Of a DNA stretch of 41,403 nt, positions 6,523-15,396 are shown one piece after another (positions within the stretch are counted from its first letter, which is position 1; every line of letters starts with the position of its first letter). Source of the stretch: Avanaerovorax sp964442135 (GTDB lineage Bacteria; Bacillota; Clostridia; Peptostreptococcales; Anaerovoracaceae); the NCBI GenBank assembly GCA_964442135.1, contig CAYTYN010000010.1, positions 1 through 41,403 on the forward strand, read 5' to 3'. The notes under the pieces are model-generated. The model saw nothing but the letters and a program-made list of their open reading frames with translations. It made no database searches and was not told the origin of the DNA. The translations under genes were made by a program, and so were the position numbers.

Positions 6523-9149
6523 TTTATAATACCCTTAAGCTCCTCCAGTATGCCTATGGCCTGAGAAGGAGTGACCTCCATCAAATCCAGCTCTCTGACC
6601 CGTTTCGCCAGCTCCTCTCCTGCCGCTGAGGTAAAGAATGAAAGCTGCTCCTCCTCTTCTCTCACCCTGTAAAAGGATGTGTCCCCGTCCATACCTGTAA
6701 CCGGAGGCGCCGGGCTTCTTTCCTGATCCGACTCTAAGAAGCTCAGCTTGTCCTCCGCGCTTTCAAGAAGGGACGCGGGAACTCCTGCCAGCTTCGCCAC
6801 GTGGATTCCGTAGCTCCTACTGGCCGGTCCGGGAACGATTTTGTGCAGGAATATCACGTCTCCGTTTTCTTCCGCCACATCCACGTTCAGGTTCTTCACC
6901 CCGTCTATCCTTCCCTCTAAGGCGGTCAGCTCGTGATAGTGGGTGGCGAACAGGGTTCTTATCCTCTCTTTTCCGCTGCACAGGTATTCCACCGTGGCCC
7001 AGGCGATGGAAAGACCGTCATAGGTGCTGGTGCCTCGTCCTATCTCGTCCAGTATTATAAGGCTCCTCTCCTTGGCGCAGCTCAGAATATATGCCAGCTC
7101 ACTCATCTCTATGTAAAAGGTCGACTGTCCCTGGGAGAGATTGTCTGACGCTCCGATACGGGTAAAGATCCTGTCCACCACGCCTATTTGGGCGTGATCC
7201 GCCGGAACGAAGCAGCCGGCCTGAGCCATCAGAACGATAAGGGCTGTCTGTCTCATATAGGTTGATTTTCCGGCCATGTTAGGGCCGGTTATGATCATCA
7301 TGGAGGAATCTGAGCAGTTCAGATAGACATCGTTGGGAACGAAGGACGCCCCCGTGCTCATCTGTTCTATTACGGGGTGTCTTCCCTTCTCTATGATCAG
7401 CCGGCAGCTTTCATCCACCACAGGCCTGACGTACCCGTTACGGCCGCTGACCTCTGCGAAGGAGCAGAGAACGTCCGCAGACGCCAAAGCTTCGGCAGTT
7501 TCCTGAAGCTCCCTCGTATGCTCTGTAATTCTTCCTCTTATTTCCGTAAAGAGCTCGTACTCCAGCTGGTTTATCTTAGCCTCAGCGCCGAGGACAAGGC
7601 TCTCCATATCCTTAAGCTCAGCGGTTATGTATCTCTCGCCGCCTACGAGAGTCTGCTTTCTGATGTAATCATCGGGAACGGCGTCTATGTTGGAATTGGA
7701 CACATTTATATAGTACCCGAAAACCTTGTTATATCCCACCTTAAGGTTTTTAATCCCCGTCCTCTCCCTCTCACGGGATTCAAGAGTGGCTATCCATTCC
7801 TTTCCGTCTCTGATGGACAGCTTGAGATCGTCCAGCTTCTCTGAATAGCCGTCTTTGATCAATCCTCCTTCTCTTATGACAAAGGGTGCATCGTCTCTTA
7901 TGGAGCTTTCGATCAGATCGCACACGTCGTCAAAGTCGTGAATCCTTCCTCCCAAATCCGCAAGCAATTGGGAGTCGAGATCGGAAAGAGCCAGCCTTAT
8001 CTCGGGGAGGAGGCAGAGAGAATTTTTAAGGGCGATCATATCCCTTCCGTTGGCGTTTCCGGAAGCCATTCGCCCCGCCAGACGCTCCATGTCGTATATT
8101 TTCTTCAGGGTTTCCCTCAGGTTATTGCATATGAGAGGCTGGCCGGAGAGGGCTTCCACCGCGTCCAGCCTGCGGTTTATATCACCGGCGTCGTTTAAGG
8201 GCTCCCGAAGCCATTTCTTCATGGTTCTGGAACCCATGGCCGTGCCGGTCCTGTCCAGTACTCCCAAAAGTGAACCTTGAACCTTCTTCTCGTAGAGGGT
8301 TTCCGTTATTTCCAGATTTCTGAGGGTGGACTTATCCAGAGCCATGTGAAGTCCGATCTCGTAAAATCTGCCTCCGGTGATCTGAGCCAAGCTCTGTTTT
8401 TGAGTCTCGAGAAGATAAGCGAGAAGACCTCCCAAGGCCCTCAAAGCACGGTCTCTTCCCGTCAGGCCCATAGTTATTACAGCAGAAGCTCCCAGCTGGG
8501 CCCTTATGGTCTCCTCAGAACCCTTCATGGAATAGTGGGACTCCGACATGTTGTGAACGTAAGCCGAGGTGGCGGCGGCGAAATCCTCCACAGAGATGAA
8601 GTTGACAGCATCTTCGTTATAGATTATCTCCCTGGCGCTGATTCTGGCCAGTTCGTTGAGTATTTCTCCCGCGCCCTTTATAATATCATCTGACTCTGTC
8701 ACCATGAGCTCTCCTGTGGATATGTCGCAATAGCTCATGGCCACTCCCCATTTATCGGCAAAAACAGAAGCCAGATAGTTGTTTTCATTTTCCGTCAGCA
8801 TGGAGCCTGAGGTAATGGTGCCCGGCGTCACGATCTTTACGACCTGGCGGGCAACTATCCCCTTTGCCAAGGCTGGATCCTCAGTCTGCTCGCATATAGC
8901 TACTTTATACCCTCTTTCCACAAGACGGGCGATATAATTTTCAGCAGAATGAAAAGGAACTCCACACATGGGAGCCCGCTCGTCAAGGCCGCAGTTTTTA
9001 CCGGTCAGGGTCAGTTCCAGTTCCCGGGACGCGGTGAGAGCGTCATCGTAGAACATCTCATAGAAATCTCCCAGTCGAAAAAAAAGTATGCAGTCCTTGT
9101 AATTTTCTTTTATGTCCAGATACTGCCGCATCATCGGTGACAATTTCAT
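6519..9149 (-). CDS. mutS: DNA mismatch repair protein MutS
   Basis: The 876-residue MutS1 begins with the mismatch-recognition domain, including 'GDFYEMFYDDA' with the Phe-X-Glu that contacts the mismatch (about F30/E32). Connector, lever and clamp domains follow. The ATPase carries Walker A 'GPNMAGKST' (about 620), the 'STFYIEMSEL' region, Walker B 'LIILDEIGRGTS' and 'FATHYHELT'. The helix-turn-helix 'SRSYGIHVAKLAGVP' and a C-terminal tail complete the protein. The start ATG at 9149 has a GGGAG site about 11 bases upstream. It is preceded by a 93-base gap containing a strong hairpin, so mutS probably begins a transcript that continues into mutL-miaA. No clear promoter was found in that gap. 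Confidence 0.98.
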   Translation of the reverse strand: MKLSPMMRQYLDIKENYKDCILFFRLGDFYEMFYDDALTASRELELTLTGKNCGLDERAPMCGVPFHSAENYIARLVERGYKVAICEQTEDPALAKGIVARQVVKIVTPGTITSGSMLTENENNYLASVFADKWGVAMSYCDISTGELMVTESDDIIKGAGEILNELARISAREIIYNEDAVNFISVEDFAAATSAYVHNMSESHYSMKGSEETIRAQLGASAVITMGLTGRDRALRALGGLLAYLLETQKQSLAQITGGRFYEIGLHMALDKSTLRNLEITETLYEKKVQGSLLGVLDRTGTAMGSRTMKKWLREPLNDAGDINRRLDAVEALSGQPLICNNLRETLKKIYDMERLAGRMASGNANGRDMIALKNSLCLLPEIRLALSDLDSQLLADLGGRIHDFDDVCDLIESSIRDDAPFVIREGGLIKDGYSEKLDDLKLSIRDGKEWIATLESRERERTGIKNLKVGYNKVFGYYINVSNSNIDAVPDDYIRKQTLVGGERYITAELKDMESLVLGAEAKINQLEYELFTEIRGRITEHTRELQETAEALASADVLCSFAEVSGRNGYVRPVVDESCRLIIEKGRHPVIEQMSTGASFVPNDVYLNCSDSSMMIITGPNMAGKSTYMRQTALIVLMAQAGCFVPADHAQIGVVDRIFTRIGASDNLSQGQSTFYIEMSELAYILSCAKERSLIILDEIGRGTSTYDGLSIAWATVEYLCSGKERIRTLFATHYHELTALEGRIDGVKNLNVDVAEENGDVIFLHKIVPGPASRSYGIHVAKLAGVPASLLESAEDKLSFLESDQERSPAPPVTGMDGDTSFYRVREEEEQLSFFTSAAGEELAKRVRELDLMEVTPSQAIGILEELKGIIK

Positions 9150-9199
9150 ATATATTACAGCTCCCTGTTAAACGTGGGTCATAGATTCTTAATTCACAA

Positions 9200-9224
9200 G
9201 TGGAGCTGCCGGAGGCAGCTCCAC
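9200..9224 (-). terminator. Strong hairpin after the aminotransferase gene (possible terminator)
   Basis: A perfect 11-base-pair inverted repeat (GTGGAGCTGCC / GGCAGCTCCAC) with a 3-base loop sits 18 bases after the aminotransferase stop and before mutS. On the minus strand it is followed by TTGTGAATT rather than a real T-run, so intrinsic termination may be weak; it could instead stabilise an mRNA 3' end. Confidence 0.45.
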
Positions 9225-9242
9225 CTTAACAGTTCGTTAAAA

Positions 9243-10442
9243 CTAGCTGTTCTTTTTCCTGTTGTATGCTTCAAGTCCAAGTCTGATCAGCTCAACGCCT
9301 CTTCTCATATCTTCCTTCGTCAGAACGTAGGCTATTCGTATCTCATCCCTTCCCAGACCCGGAGTTGCGTAGAAGCCTTCAGCCGGTGCGAACATCACCG
9401 TTTCACCGTTATCATCGAACTCGGTGAGAAGGAACATGAGGAAGTCCTCCACATTGTCTACAGGCAGCTTGGCGCACATGTAGAAGGCTCCGCCGGGCTT
9501 TTGACAAACCACTCCCGGAATCTTCATAAGCTCCTCATATGCCGCGTCTCTTCTTCCGCAGTATTCGGCCTTAACCTGCTCGTAGTAGTCCTTAGGAAGT
9601 CTGAACAGAGCGGCCGCTCCTACCTGATCTACCGTGGACACGCAAAGACGTCCCTGAGCGATCTTCATGACGCTGCTGATGAGATCATGATTCTTGGAAA
9701 TCAGGAGTCCGATCCTGGCTCCGCAGGCGGAATATCTCTTAGATACGGAATCGATGATGATGACCCTGTCAGCATACTCGGGAACCATGCCGAAGGAAGT
9801 CATCTGTCTGTCGTCATAGGCGAACTCTCTGTAAACCTCATCGGCTATGATCCACAGATCATGCTCTTTCGCGATCTCTCCGATGAGCTTCATCTCATCT
9901 ATGGTGAGAACGGTACCGGTTGGATTTCCCGGACTTATGCAGCAGATGGCTTTAGTCCTGTCTGTGATGCAGGCTTCGATCTGCTCTCTCTTGGCGTAAT
10001 GGTATCCCTCCTCGGCCTTAGTGGTGATGGGAACTACCTTGCCGCCGGCAGATGTGGCAAAGGTGTGATAGTTAGTATAAAAAGGCTCGGGAATGAGAAC
10101 CTCGTCCCCTTCGTTGACGATGGAAATAAAAGCCATAGTAAGAGCCTCCGATCCACCGTTGGTTACGATCATATCTTCCCTTCCGAAATCCATTCCATAT
10201 CCCTTGAAATAGTCCGACACCGCATCCTGAAGCTCAGTATTTCCGCCTGATTCAGCGTAGGCGATTACCTTATTTTGGTAATTTCTTATCGCATCCATAA
10301 AGCACTCAGGGGTTTCAACATCAGGCTGTCCGATGTTAAGGTGATAAACTTTCTTGCCCTCATCCTTAGCCTTCTGAGCTATAGGATTGAACTTCCTGAT
10401 CGGCGAGAACTGCATCGCGTTTACTTTGTTAGACAGTTTCAT
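9243..10442 (-). CDS. Class I/II PLP-dependent aminotransferase
   Basis: The 399-residue aminotransferase is of the aspartate aminotransferase fold (subgroup I). Visible features are the 'NIGQPDVETP' N-terminal motif, 'TNGGSEAL' in the cofactor phosphate region, 'ISPGNPTGTVL' with the conserved Asn, 'IADEVYREF' with the Asp/Tyr pair, the PLP lysine in 'SVSKRYSACGARIG', and 'EIRIAY' with the carboxylate-binding Arg near the C-terminus. The exact substrate cannot be read from sequence; aspartate or aromatic amino acids are typical. An AAGGAG site lies about 10 bases upstream of the ATG. It sits alone between tlyA and mutS, where many relatives carry nadK/argR/recN, and is probably monocistronic. 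Confidence 0.92.
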   Translation of the reverse strand: MKLSNKVNAMQFSPIRKFNPIAQKAKDEGKKVYHLNIGQPDVETPECFMDAIRNYQNKVIAYAESGGNTELQDAVSDYFKGYGMDFGREDMIVTNGGSEALTMAFISIVNEGDEVLIPEPFYTNYHTFATSAGGKVVPITTKAEEGYHYAKREQIEACITDRTKAICCISPGNPTGTVLTIDEMKLIGEIAKEHDLWIIADEVYREFAYDDRQMTSFGMVPEYADRVIIIDSVSKRYSACGARIGLLISKNHDLISSVMKIAQGRLCVSTVDQVGAAALFRLPKDYYEQVKAEYCGRRDAAYEELMKIPGVVCQKPGGAFYMCAKLPVDNVEDFLMFLLTEFDDNGETVMFAPAEGFYATPGLGRDEIRIAYVLTKEDMRRGVELIRLGLEAYNRKKNS

Positions 10443-10481
10443 TTCTCTAAGTCTCCTTTATTGAAAAGAAAAAACAGCTTA

Positions 10482-11285
10482 TTATTTCAACTCCCCGTGG
10501 GAGCTGTCGACAATGGTACGTATACAATCTCCATCGATATTATACCTTAAATCTTTATCTTTGGAAAGATATAAAAGATACTCTATATTTCCTTTCGCGC
10601 CCTTTATGGGAGAATAGGAAAGTCCCGCCGGATAAAGGCCGTTAAGCTCTGCATACCCTATGGTCTTTTCTATGACCTCTCTGTGCACGGAAGGATCCCT
10701 TACTATGCCGTGCTTGCCCACCTGCTCTCTTCCCGCTTCGAACTGGGGCTTTATCAGGCTGACACACGTTCCCGACGGAGACATCATGTCTGATGCAACC
10801 GGAAAGATGTGCTTCAGTGAAATGAAGGAAACATCTATGCTGACGAAGTCCCATGGTTCATCTATGAGCTCCGTGTCAAGATATCTCACATTGCATTTTT
10901 CTATATTAACAACTCTTTCGTCGGTTCTCAGCTTGTAATCCAGCTGACCGTATCCCACGTCGATAGCATAGACCTTCTTAGCGCCGTTTTGCAGCATACA
11001 GTCGGTGAATCCTCCCGTAGAGGCGCCTATATCTCCACAGACAGCGTCTTTCAGACTGATATGGAAAACTTCCATTGCTCTGGCCAGCTTAAGGCCTCCC
11101 CTGCTCACGTAGGGACAAGTGTCCCCCTTAACGGTTATTTCGCACTCTGTATCGTAGGAGGTGCCGGCTTTGTCGGATCGCTGTCCCCGGACGAATACCA
11201 AGCCGGCCATAATGGCCCTCTTCGCTTTCTCCCGCGAATCAAAATATCCTCTGTTTACGAGTAATACGTCGAGCCTTTCTTTCAA
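10482..11285 (-). CDS. tlyA: TlyA family rRNA methyltransferase / hemolysin-like protein
   Basis: The 267-residue protein has an N-terminal S4 RNA-binding domain (about 3-60, 'RLDVLLVNRGYFDSREKAKRAI') and a FtsJ/RrmJ-like methyltransferase domain. The SAM motif is 'CGDIGASTGGFTDCML' near residues 83-98, followed by 'AIDVGYGQL', 'SIDVSFISL' and 'LIKPQFEAG'. The catalytic K-D-K-E type residues fit 2'-O-ribose methylation; in mycobacteria TlyA modifies 16S and 23S rRNA. The start is a TTG with GAAAGG six bases upstream, placed 2 bases after the dxs stop, so translation is coupled to dxs. The xse-ispA-dxs-tlyA order is typical of Firmicutes. Confidence 0.93.
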   Translation of the reverse strand: MKERLDVLLVNRGYFDSREKAKRAIMAGLVFVRGQRSDKAGTSYDTECEITVKGDTCPYVSRGGLKLARAMEVFHISLKDAVCGDIGASTGGFTDCMLQNGAKKVYAIDVGYGQLDYKLRTDERVVNIEKCNVRYLDTELIDEPWDFVSIDVSFISLKHIFPVASDMMSPSGTCVSLIKPQFEAGREQVGKHGIVRDPSVHREVIEKTIGYAELNGLYPAGLSYSPIKGAKGNIEYLLYLSKDKDLRYNIDGDCIRTIVDSSHGELK

Positions 11286-11287
11286 AG

Positions 11288-13144
11288 TCAGCCTTTCCTT
11301 TCCCTTAGAGCTTTTATTATATCCGAAGCTACCGTCTCCGAATCCAGACCGTATCTCTCCTTTAGCTGATCTACACTTCCGTGTTCTATGAATTTATCCG
11401 GCCATCCGAAGGAAAGAACCCGGAGTCCCCCGTTTTCGGCTTTGAAAATTTCGCCGAATCCGCCTCTCAGGGAATTGTCCTCCAAGGTGACGTATAGCTT
11501 TTGGCTCTCTCCGTCCTCCAGGAAGCTGTATTCCCCGGGCTTTACGATACCTATATTGACCAGCCCCGGATCAAAGCCTGACTCTTTCAGGATATCCATG
11601 ATCTTGCGCCCGTCGGCAAATGTGGTTCCGCAGGCCAGAATATCCACGTCCTTACCTGATGACACTCTGATATTTTTCCCGTCGAACCTTTCTGTTATAG
11701 AAGGCTCCACTGCCGCCCTTCCTCTCGGATACCTGATGGCGACAGGACCGTTTAAATTTGCGGCGTAATCCAGCATTTCCTCCAGCTGCTTCCCCGAGGA
11801 TGGGGTCAGTATGGTCATGTTGGGAGCAGAGGCCATGTAGGAGATATCGAATATCCCGTGGTGAGTCTCGCCGTCAGCTCCGACTACCCCTGCCCTGTCC
11901 ATGGCGAATATGACGGGAAGCTCTTGTAAGCATACATCCTCCAGTATCTCGTCATAGGCTCTCTGCAGGAACGAGGAATAGATGGCCACTACAGGTCTGA
12001 ATCCGGCTGTGGCAAGACCTGCCGCAAAGGTCACTCCGTGACCTTCCGCTATGCCCACATCAAAGAACCTTTCCGGATATTTTACGGAGAATCCCGAAAG
12101 ACCTGTGGCGTCGCGCATGGCCGCTGAGATGGCGACGATTTTGTCATCCCTGTCTGCCAGATCTACGACCTTCCGTCCGAAAACCTCTGAATAATCGGTG
12201 ACGGACTTTGAAAGCTGTTTGCCCGTTTCCGAATCGAAAGGGCCTGTCCCGTGAAATCTGTCAGGATACTTTTCCGCCTGTCTGTAGCCCTTGCCCTTCT
12301 TCGTCATAACGTGTACAAGGATCGGACCGTTGACGTGCTTGGCGTGTTCCAATACCTCCAAGAGATCCTCTATGCTGTGGCCGTCAGTAGGCCCCAGATA
12401 GGTGAATCCCAGCTCCTCGAATATTACACCTCCTGAGATTATGGCGTATTTCAACCTGTCCTTAGCGCTGGCAATGGTGTCCTTAAGGGAACCTCCTATG
12501 CCCGGAATCCGCTCTATGGATTTCTTTATGGAAGCCTTAGCGTTCAGATAGCTGTCAGAAGTCCTCAGCTTCCCCAGGTGTTCGGAAAGACCGCCTATGT
12601 TTCTGGAAATGCTCATCCCGTTATCATTGAGGATGACTATAACCTTAGACCTGGACATTCCAAGATTGTTAAGAGCCTCGAAGGAAAGTCCTCCCGTCAT
12701 GGATCCGTCTCCGATTACAGCGATGACCTCGTAATCGTCTCCCTTAAGGTTTCTTCCGGCGGCTATACCTGCCGCCGCTGAAATGGAAGTGCTGGCATGT
12801 CCTGTATCGTAAATGTCATGACAGCTTTCCTTTCGCTTGGGAAATCCCGATAATCCATCCAGCTTTCTCAAGGTCTGAAATCCGTCGGCCCTGCCGGTAA
12901 GGATCTTATGGACGTATGACTGATGCCCCACGTCCCAGATAATCTTATCCTTCGGACTGTCGAATATTTTGTGAAGAGCTATGGTGAGTTCAACTACTCC
13001 GAGATTGGAAGACAGATGTCCGCCTGTCTTCGATATGTTCTCCATGAGAAAATCCCGTATGGAATAAGAGAGCAGATTCAATTCATCCACGTTCATCTCT
13101 TTCAAATCTTCGGGAAAATCGTAGTCCGTAAGTTTTCTAGCCAT
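11288..13144 (-). CDS. dxs: 1-deoxy-D-xylulose-5-phosphate synthase
   Basis: Dxs condenses pyruvate and glyceraldehyde-3-phosphate in the first step of the non-mevalonate isoprenoid pathway, using thiamine diphosphate. The sequence shows 'GGHLSSNLGVVELTIALH', 'DVGHQSYVHKILTGR', the ThDP motif 'IGDGSMTGG...NNLG' (about 145-168), 'ILNDNGMSIS', the pyrimidine-domain catalytic Glu in 'FDVGIAEGHGVTFAAGLA', and 'DRAGVVGADGETHHG'. The C-terminal transketolase domain ends in 'LPGWP'-equivalent 'LSFGWPDKFIEHG'. Length 618 is normal. It directly follows the prenyl-diphosphate synthase gene, so entry step and chain elongation of isoprenoids are co-transcribed. Confidence 0.97.
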   Translation of the reverse strand: MARKLTDYDFPEDLKEMNVDELNLLSYSIRDFLMENISKTGGHLSSNLGVVELTIALHKIFDSPKDKIIWDVGHQSYVHKILTGRADGFQTLRKLDGLSGFPKRKESCHDIYDTGHASTSISAAAGIAAGRNLKGDDYEVIAVIGDGSMTGGLSFEALNNLGMSRSKVIVILNDNGMSISRNIGGLSEHLGKLRTSDSYLNAKASIKKSIERIPGIGGSLKDTIASAKDRLKYAIISGGVIFEELGFTYLGPTDGHSIEDLLEVLEHAKHVNGPILVHVMTKKGKGYRQAEKYPDRFHGTGPFDSETGKQLSKSVTDYSEVFGRKVVDLADRDDKIVAISAAMRDATGLSGFSVKYPERFFDVGIAEGHGVTFAAGLATAGFRPVVAIYSSFLQRAYDEILEDVCLQELPVIFAMDRAGVVGADGETHHGIFDISYMASAPNMTILTPSSGKQLEEMLDYAANLNGPVAIRYPRGRAAVEPSITERFDGKNIRVSSGKDVDILACGTTFADGRKIMDILKESGFDPGLVNIGIVKPGEYSFLEDGESQKLYVTLEDNSLRGGFGEIFKAENGGLRVLSFGWPDKFIEHGSVDQLKERYGLDSETVASDIIKALRERKG

Positions 13145-13168
13145 ACATGTCCCCTTGCTTTTATCCCC

Positions 13169-14062
13169 TTATTTCGTTCTGGCCGATAGCTTTAGTATCA
13201 GATTCTTAAAGAACTCAGCGTTATCGTAATACTTTTCTATGGCAGAGACGGCATCCCGGGTAAGCTCCTCCAATCTCCTCCTGGCATTATCCACTCCTAT
13301 CAATGACACGTATGTCACCTTCTCATGAGCGGCGTCGGCGCCGGCTTTTTTCCCCATTTCGTCAGCATTGCCTAAGACATCCAGAAGGTCGTCCATGATC
13401 TGATAAGCCAAACCCAGATTTTCGGCGTATATGGTCATGTCCTCCATCATATCCCGGTCAGCGCCGCCGAGAACCAGTCCGGCTCTGACCGCGCTGACGA
13501 GAAGGGCGCCGGTCTTGTTCCGGTGGATGTATTCCAGCATCTCCTCGGAACACTCAGTATGCTCGGAATCTATGTCTGACGCCTGTCCTGCGATCATTCC
13601 GGTGACTCCGGCCCCCTTGGTTATTATGTACATGGCGTTTATGCGCCTCTTCAGCTCATCCGGATTGTCAAAGTGCATGAACAGATCCTTGTTCATGGCC
13701 TCGAAGGCGGAATTGAGAAGTCCGTCTCCTGCCAAAGTGGCTATACCGTCTCCGTATACCTTGTGGTTAGTAGGCTTTCCCCGTCTGAGATCGTCGTCAT
13801 CCATACACGGTAGATCGTCGTGGATGAGAGAATAGGTGTGGATATACTCCATGGCACAGGCGTAAAGAAGAGCCTTCTCGGCTTTCCCTCCGGCAAATTC
13901 GCAGGATGCCATGAGCAGGACAGGTCTCAGCCTTTTGCCGCCGGCAAGGAGGGAATACTCCATGGCGTCATAGAGGACGCTGCTCTTAGGATCCACATAC
14001 GGAAGATAATCTAAAAGACTATCGTTCAGCAGAGCTAAATACTCGTCATAGCTTTCTCTCAT
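13169..14062 (-). CDS. ispA: Polyprenyl (farnesyl/geranyl) diphosphate synthase
   Basis: This trans-isoprenyl diphosphate synthase of 297 residues should join isopentenyl and dimethylallyl diphosphates to C10-C15 products that feed undecaprenyl phosphate. It has 'GGKRLRPVL' for diphosphate binding, the first Asp-rich motif 'DDLPCMDDDDLRRGKPT' (about 81-97, with the two extra residues typical of bacterial type FPP synthase), 'KTGAL' near 173, and the second Asp-rich motif 'DDLLD' near 220. It starts 3 bases after the xseB stop. Product chain length cannot be settled from sequence alone, although the bacterial short-chain subtype is well supported. Confidence 0.94.
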   Translation of the reverse strand: MRESYDEYLALLNDSLLDYLPYVDPKSSVLYDAMEYSLLAGGKRLRPVLLMASCEFAGGKAEKALLYACAMEYIHTYSLIHDDLPCMDDDDLRRGKPTNHKVYGDGIATLAGDGLLNSAFEAMNKDLFMHFDNPDELKRRINAMYIITKGAGVTGMIAGQASDIDSEHTECSEEMLEYIHRNKTGALLVSAVRAGLVLGGADRDMMEDMTIYAENLGLAYQIMDDLLDVLGNADEMGKKAGADAAHEKVTYVSLIGVDNARRRLEELTRDAVSAIEKYYDNAEFFKNLILKLSARTK

Positions 14063-14065
14063 GGG

Positions 14066-14251
14066 TTACACCTCACCTTCACAGATCTCAAGCTTTTGCT
14101 TAGCATTCTTCAGAATCTCATCGCATTTACGGTAGTATTTCATACCTTCCTCATAACACTCCATAGCCTCTTCGATTCCGATGTCCCTGTCCTTGATCCT
14201 GGCAGTAAGCTCCTTCAGCCTTTCCATGTTCTCTTCAAAACTGTTTTCCAT
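14066..14251 (-). CDS. xseB: Exodeoxyribonuclease VII small subunit
   Basis: A short protein of 61 residues made of two amphipathic helices, with the XseB signature 'SFEENMERLKELTARI' followed by 'IEEAMECYEEGMKYYRKCDEIL'. It assembles with XseA into exonuclease VII, which degrades single-stranded DNA. The chosen ATG at 14251 has GGGAG 7 bases upstream. An ATG at 14269 overlapping the xseA stop (TGATGA) would add six residues and has a weaker site. It lies directly between xseA and the prenyl synthase gene, as in many Firmicutes. Confidence 0.94.
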   Translation of the reverse strand: MENSFEENMERLKELTARIKDRDIGIEEAMECYEEGMKYYRKCDEILKNAKQKLEICEGEV

Positions 14252-14268
14252 CGCCTTTCTCCCTTTCA

Positions 14269-15396
14269 TCAGATTTCCGTTATGTGACCTTTAACTGCTC
14301 CGTCGAAAAAGATTATCTCCACCCTGTCTCCCTCTTTTAGATCCTTGGAGGAGGCTACAGCTGCGCCATCCCTCCTTACCACAGTATACCCGCTTTCCAG
14401 AATCTTATTAGGGTTATTCTCCCTGAGAATAGTGGCGCAAGCCTCCATGTCCGCCGCTCCGTCGTGTAAACGCTTTCTTACGGCGGCCGCCGTCTCCCCT
14501 TTTACGTTATCCAATCGCAGGGTTTCATACATGAGCTTATTAGACAGATGATTTCTCATCTCGCTGAGAAGGTCGCTCATCCTGCTCATAATCTCTCCTG
14601 TGTCGGGAGCGGCCATCTGCGCCGCCGCCGTGGGAGTTTCAGCTCTTACGTCAGCGACAAAGTCCGCAATGGTAAAGTCTATTTCATGACCTATAGCCGA
14701 TATTACAGGTATTCGGCACCTGTATATGGCTCTGGCGATGCCCTCGTCATTGAAGACTGCCAGATCACCGGGCGCGCCTCCTCCCCGTCCTACTATCAGA
14801 ACGTCTATATCATCTATGTTCTTATCGATGTAATCAATGGTATTGGCTATGTCTGCGGCAGCCCCTTCTCCCTGAACAAGGACGGGAAACAGGACTAAAT
14901 CCACCAGCCGGTTTCGGGAGTCCAGTATGCTGAGCATATCCTTAAGGGCGGCTCCGGTATCGGAGGTGACCAGTCCTATCCTGTGGGGAAAGGCCGGTAT
15001 TTCTTTCTTATGGACTTTGCTGAAAAGCCCCTCCTTTTCCAGCTTGGCCTTCAGCGCTTCAAAAGCGGCAGAATTAGCTCCGGCCCCTTTCACCTCCATA
15101 TTCCTGACATACAGAGAATAAGAGCCGGTCTTCTTATATACCCTGACCCCTCCGGTTATTATGACTTCGTCTCCGTTTTCCGGCATAAAAGTCAGCTCCG
15201 CCGCCTTTTCCCGCGGCAGGAAGCAGCTTATCCTGCTATAGCTGTCGGCGATTGAGAAATACACATGTCCGCTGGCGTGGTATTTTAAACCTTCAATCTC
15301 TCCCGTCACGGTCACCATGGGCAACAGAGGATCGGTTTCCAAAACACGGGCGATGTAATCATTTAGCTGAGATACGGTTACAGGTTTTATTGCCAA
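14269..15396 (-). CDS. xseA: Exodeoxyribonuclease VII large subunit
   Basis: The large subunit has an N-terminal OB-fold (about 3-100: 'VTGEIEGLKYHASGHVYFSI', 'GGVRVYKKTGSYSLYV') for single-stranded DNA. The catalytic domain shows 'RIGLVTSDTGAALKDML', 'LVQGEGAAADI', 'IVGRGGGAPGDLAVFNDE' and 'PVISAIGHEIDFTIADFVAD' followed by 'RAETPTAAAQMA'. At 375 residues it is on the short side because the helical region before the C-terminus is reduced. Where the usual motif is GRGGGS-x-x-DLW-x-FND, this copy has 'APGDLAV', a mild deviation. The start overlaps the end of the TsaD-like gene by 10 bases and the stop touches xseB. Confidence 0.95.
   Translation of the reverse strand: MAIKPVTVSQLNDYIARVLETDPLLPMVTVTGEIEGLKYHASGHVYFSIADSYSRISCFLPREKAAELTFMPENGDEVIITGGVRVYKKTGSYSLYVRNMEVKGAGANSAAFEALKAKLEKEGLFSKVHKKEIPAFPHRIGLVTSDTGAALKDMLSILDSRNRLVDLVLFPVLVQGEGAAADIANTIDYIDKNIDDIDVLIVGRGGGAPGDLAVFNDEGIARAIYRCRIPVISAIGHEIDFTIADFVADVRAETPTAAAQMAAPDTGEIMSRMSDLLSEMRNHLSNKLMYETLRLDNVKGETAAAVRKRLHDGAADMEACATILRENNPNKILESGYTVVRRDGAAVASSKDLKEGDRVEIIFFDGAVKGHITEI

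Noticed and set aside
9174..10250. 358-codon plus-strand frame
   Set aside because: It lies opposite the well-supported aminotransferase and has no recognisable domain; codon structure of the minus-strand gene explains it.
10457..10507. Possible intrinsic terminator between tlyA and the aminotransferase gene
   Set aside because: A 6-bp stem (ACAGCT/AGCTGT) precedes a T-run, but its loop of over 20 bases and its overlap with the tlyA end make it weak.
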